28,854 bases of DNA, taken from contig JASWJB010000440.1 of assembly GCA_032433595.1 (NCBI GenBank), positions 1 through 28,854 on the forward strand, in the 5' to 3' direction. Below the pieces are notes generated by a model, which saw only the letters and a program-made list of their open reading frames with translations, was not told where the DNA came from and did not search any database. Position 1 is the stretch's first letter. Each line of letters begins with the position of its first letter. The position numbers and the translations under genes were made by a program. Source of the DNA: Conoideocrella luteorostrata (lineage: Eukaryota > Ascomycota > Sordariomycetes > Hypocreales > Clavicipitaceae). Shown piece after piece: positions 28,614 through 28,854 of this stretch.

Positions 28614-28854
28614 CTGCTATGTGGTTTGTGCGGGAATTTAAGCACCCCTAGGGTAGCTACGTGGAGGAAAGATTACTCTTTTGCAATGGAGACGTTAGTC
28701 AGCTTTTGATCAGTGTATTTATAGTTATGTGGGTTGCACAGGGTTGTGCAATGATCATGATCATCGGCTTCAAATGCAATATATTCAATAGTAGTCGGGT
28801 TCGTTATCTAAGAAGAAGAAAAGAAGTCATAGTGGAAGGCGCGGTATCGCCGTA
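28614..28854. other. 3' flank of the caspase-like gene
   Basis: No further gene. TGATCATGATCA near 28750 is a small palindrome. The final GGTATCGCCGTA resembles the TATA-hairpin repeat at 16340-16388 and probably continues beyond the window. Confidence 0.4.

Overview
The window looks like an accessory, transposon-riddled stretch of a filamentous ascomycete (Pezizomycotina) genome. The evidence is spliced genes with short introns, a DUF7918 protein, a fungal caspase-like protein, and many solo LTRs with 5-bp target-site duplications. Two relatives of the heat-labile-enterotoxin/ADP-ribosyltransferase family would suit an insect-associated hypocrealean fungus, but that placement is inference. 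No bacterial operons, rRNA, tRNA or CRISPR array was seen.

Layout. Positions 1-10,600 are almost entirely repeats: solo LTRs of at least four families, a 52-bp imperfect palindrome at the left edge, a perfect 52-bp palindrome at 6707-6758, and a decayed AAA-ATPase (BCS1-like) fragment at 5682-6074 on the minus strand. From about 10,750 to 15,200 the DNA is visibly AT-rich and holds three genes for predicted secreted proteins: a small Cys-containing protein (minus, 11710-12018); a 363-residue ADP-ribosyltransferase toxin-like protein with R / STS / QxE catalytic motifs (plus, 12966-14057); and a 189-residue unknown secreted protein (minus, 14522-15091) whose stop codon lies in the tip of a solo LTR. 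Positions 15,200-18,900 are again repeats, including a degenerate 60-80-bp tandem array at about 17985-18304.

A complete three-exon DUF7918 gene occupies 18952-19956 (minus). Positions 20,200-20,950 hold coding-like relics. A broken second ADP-ribosyltransferase paralogue lies at 23484-24298. Near the right edge is a two-exon caspase-like (peptidase C14 fold) gene at 27179-28613, with a shortened solo LTR inside its intron.

Working together: the three adjacent secreted-protein genes, the toxin-like one sharing a 947-bp divergent intergenic region with the small Cys protein, form the most coherent candidate system, an effector/toxin island bounded by LTRs. No cell-binding (B) subunit homologue was recognised. 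The caspase-like and DUF7918 genes are typical neighbours in fungal accessory regions, and no functional link to the toxin island can be shown from sequence.
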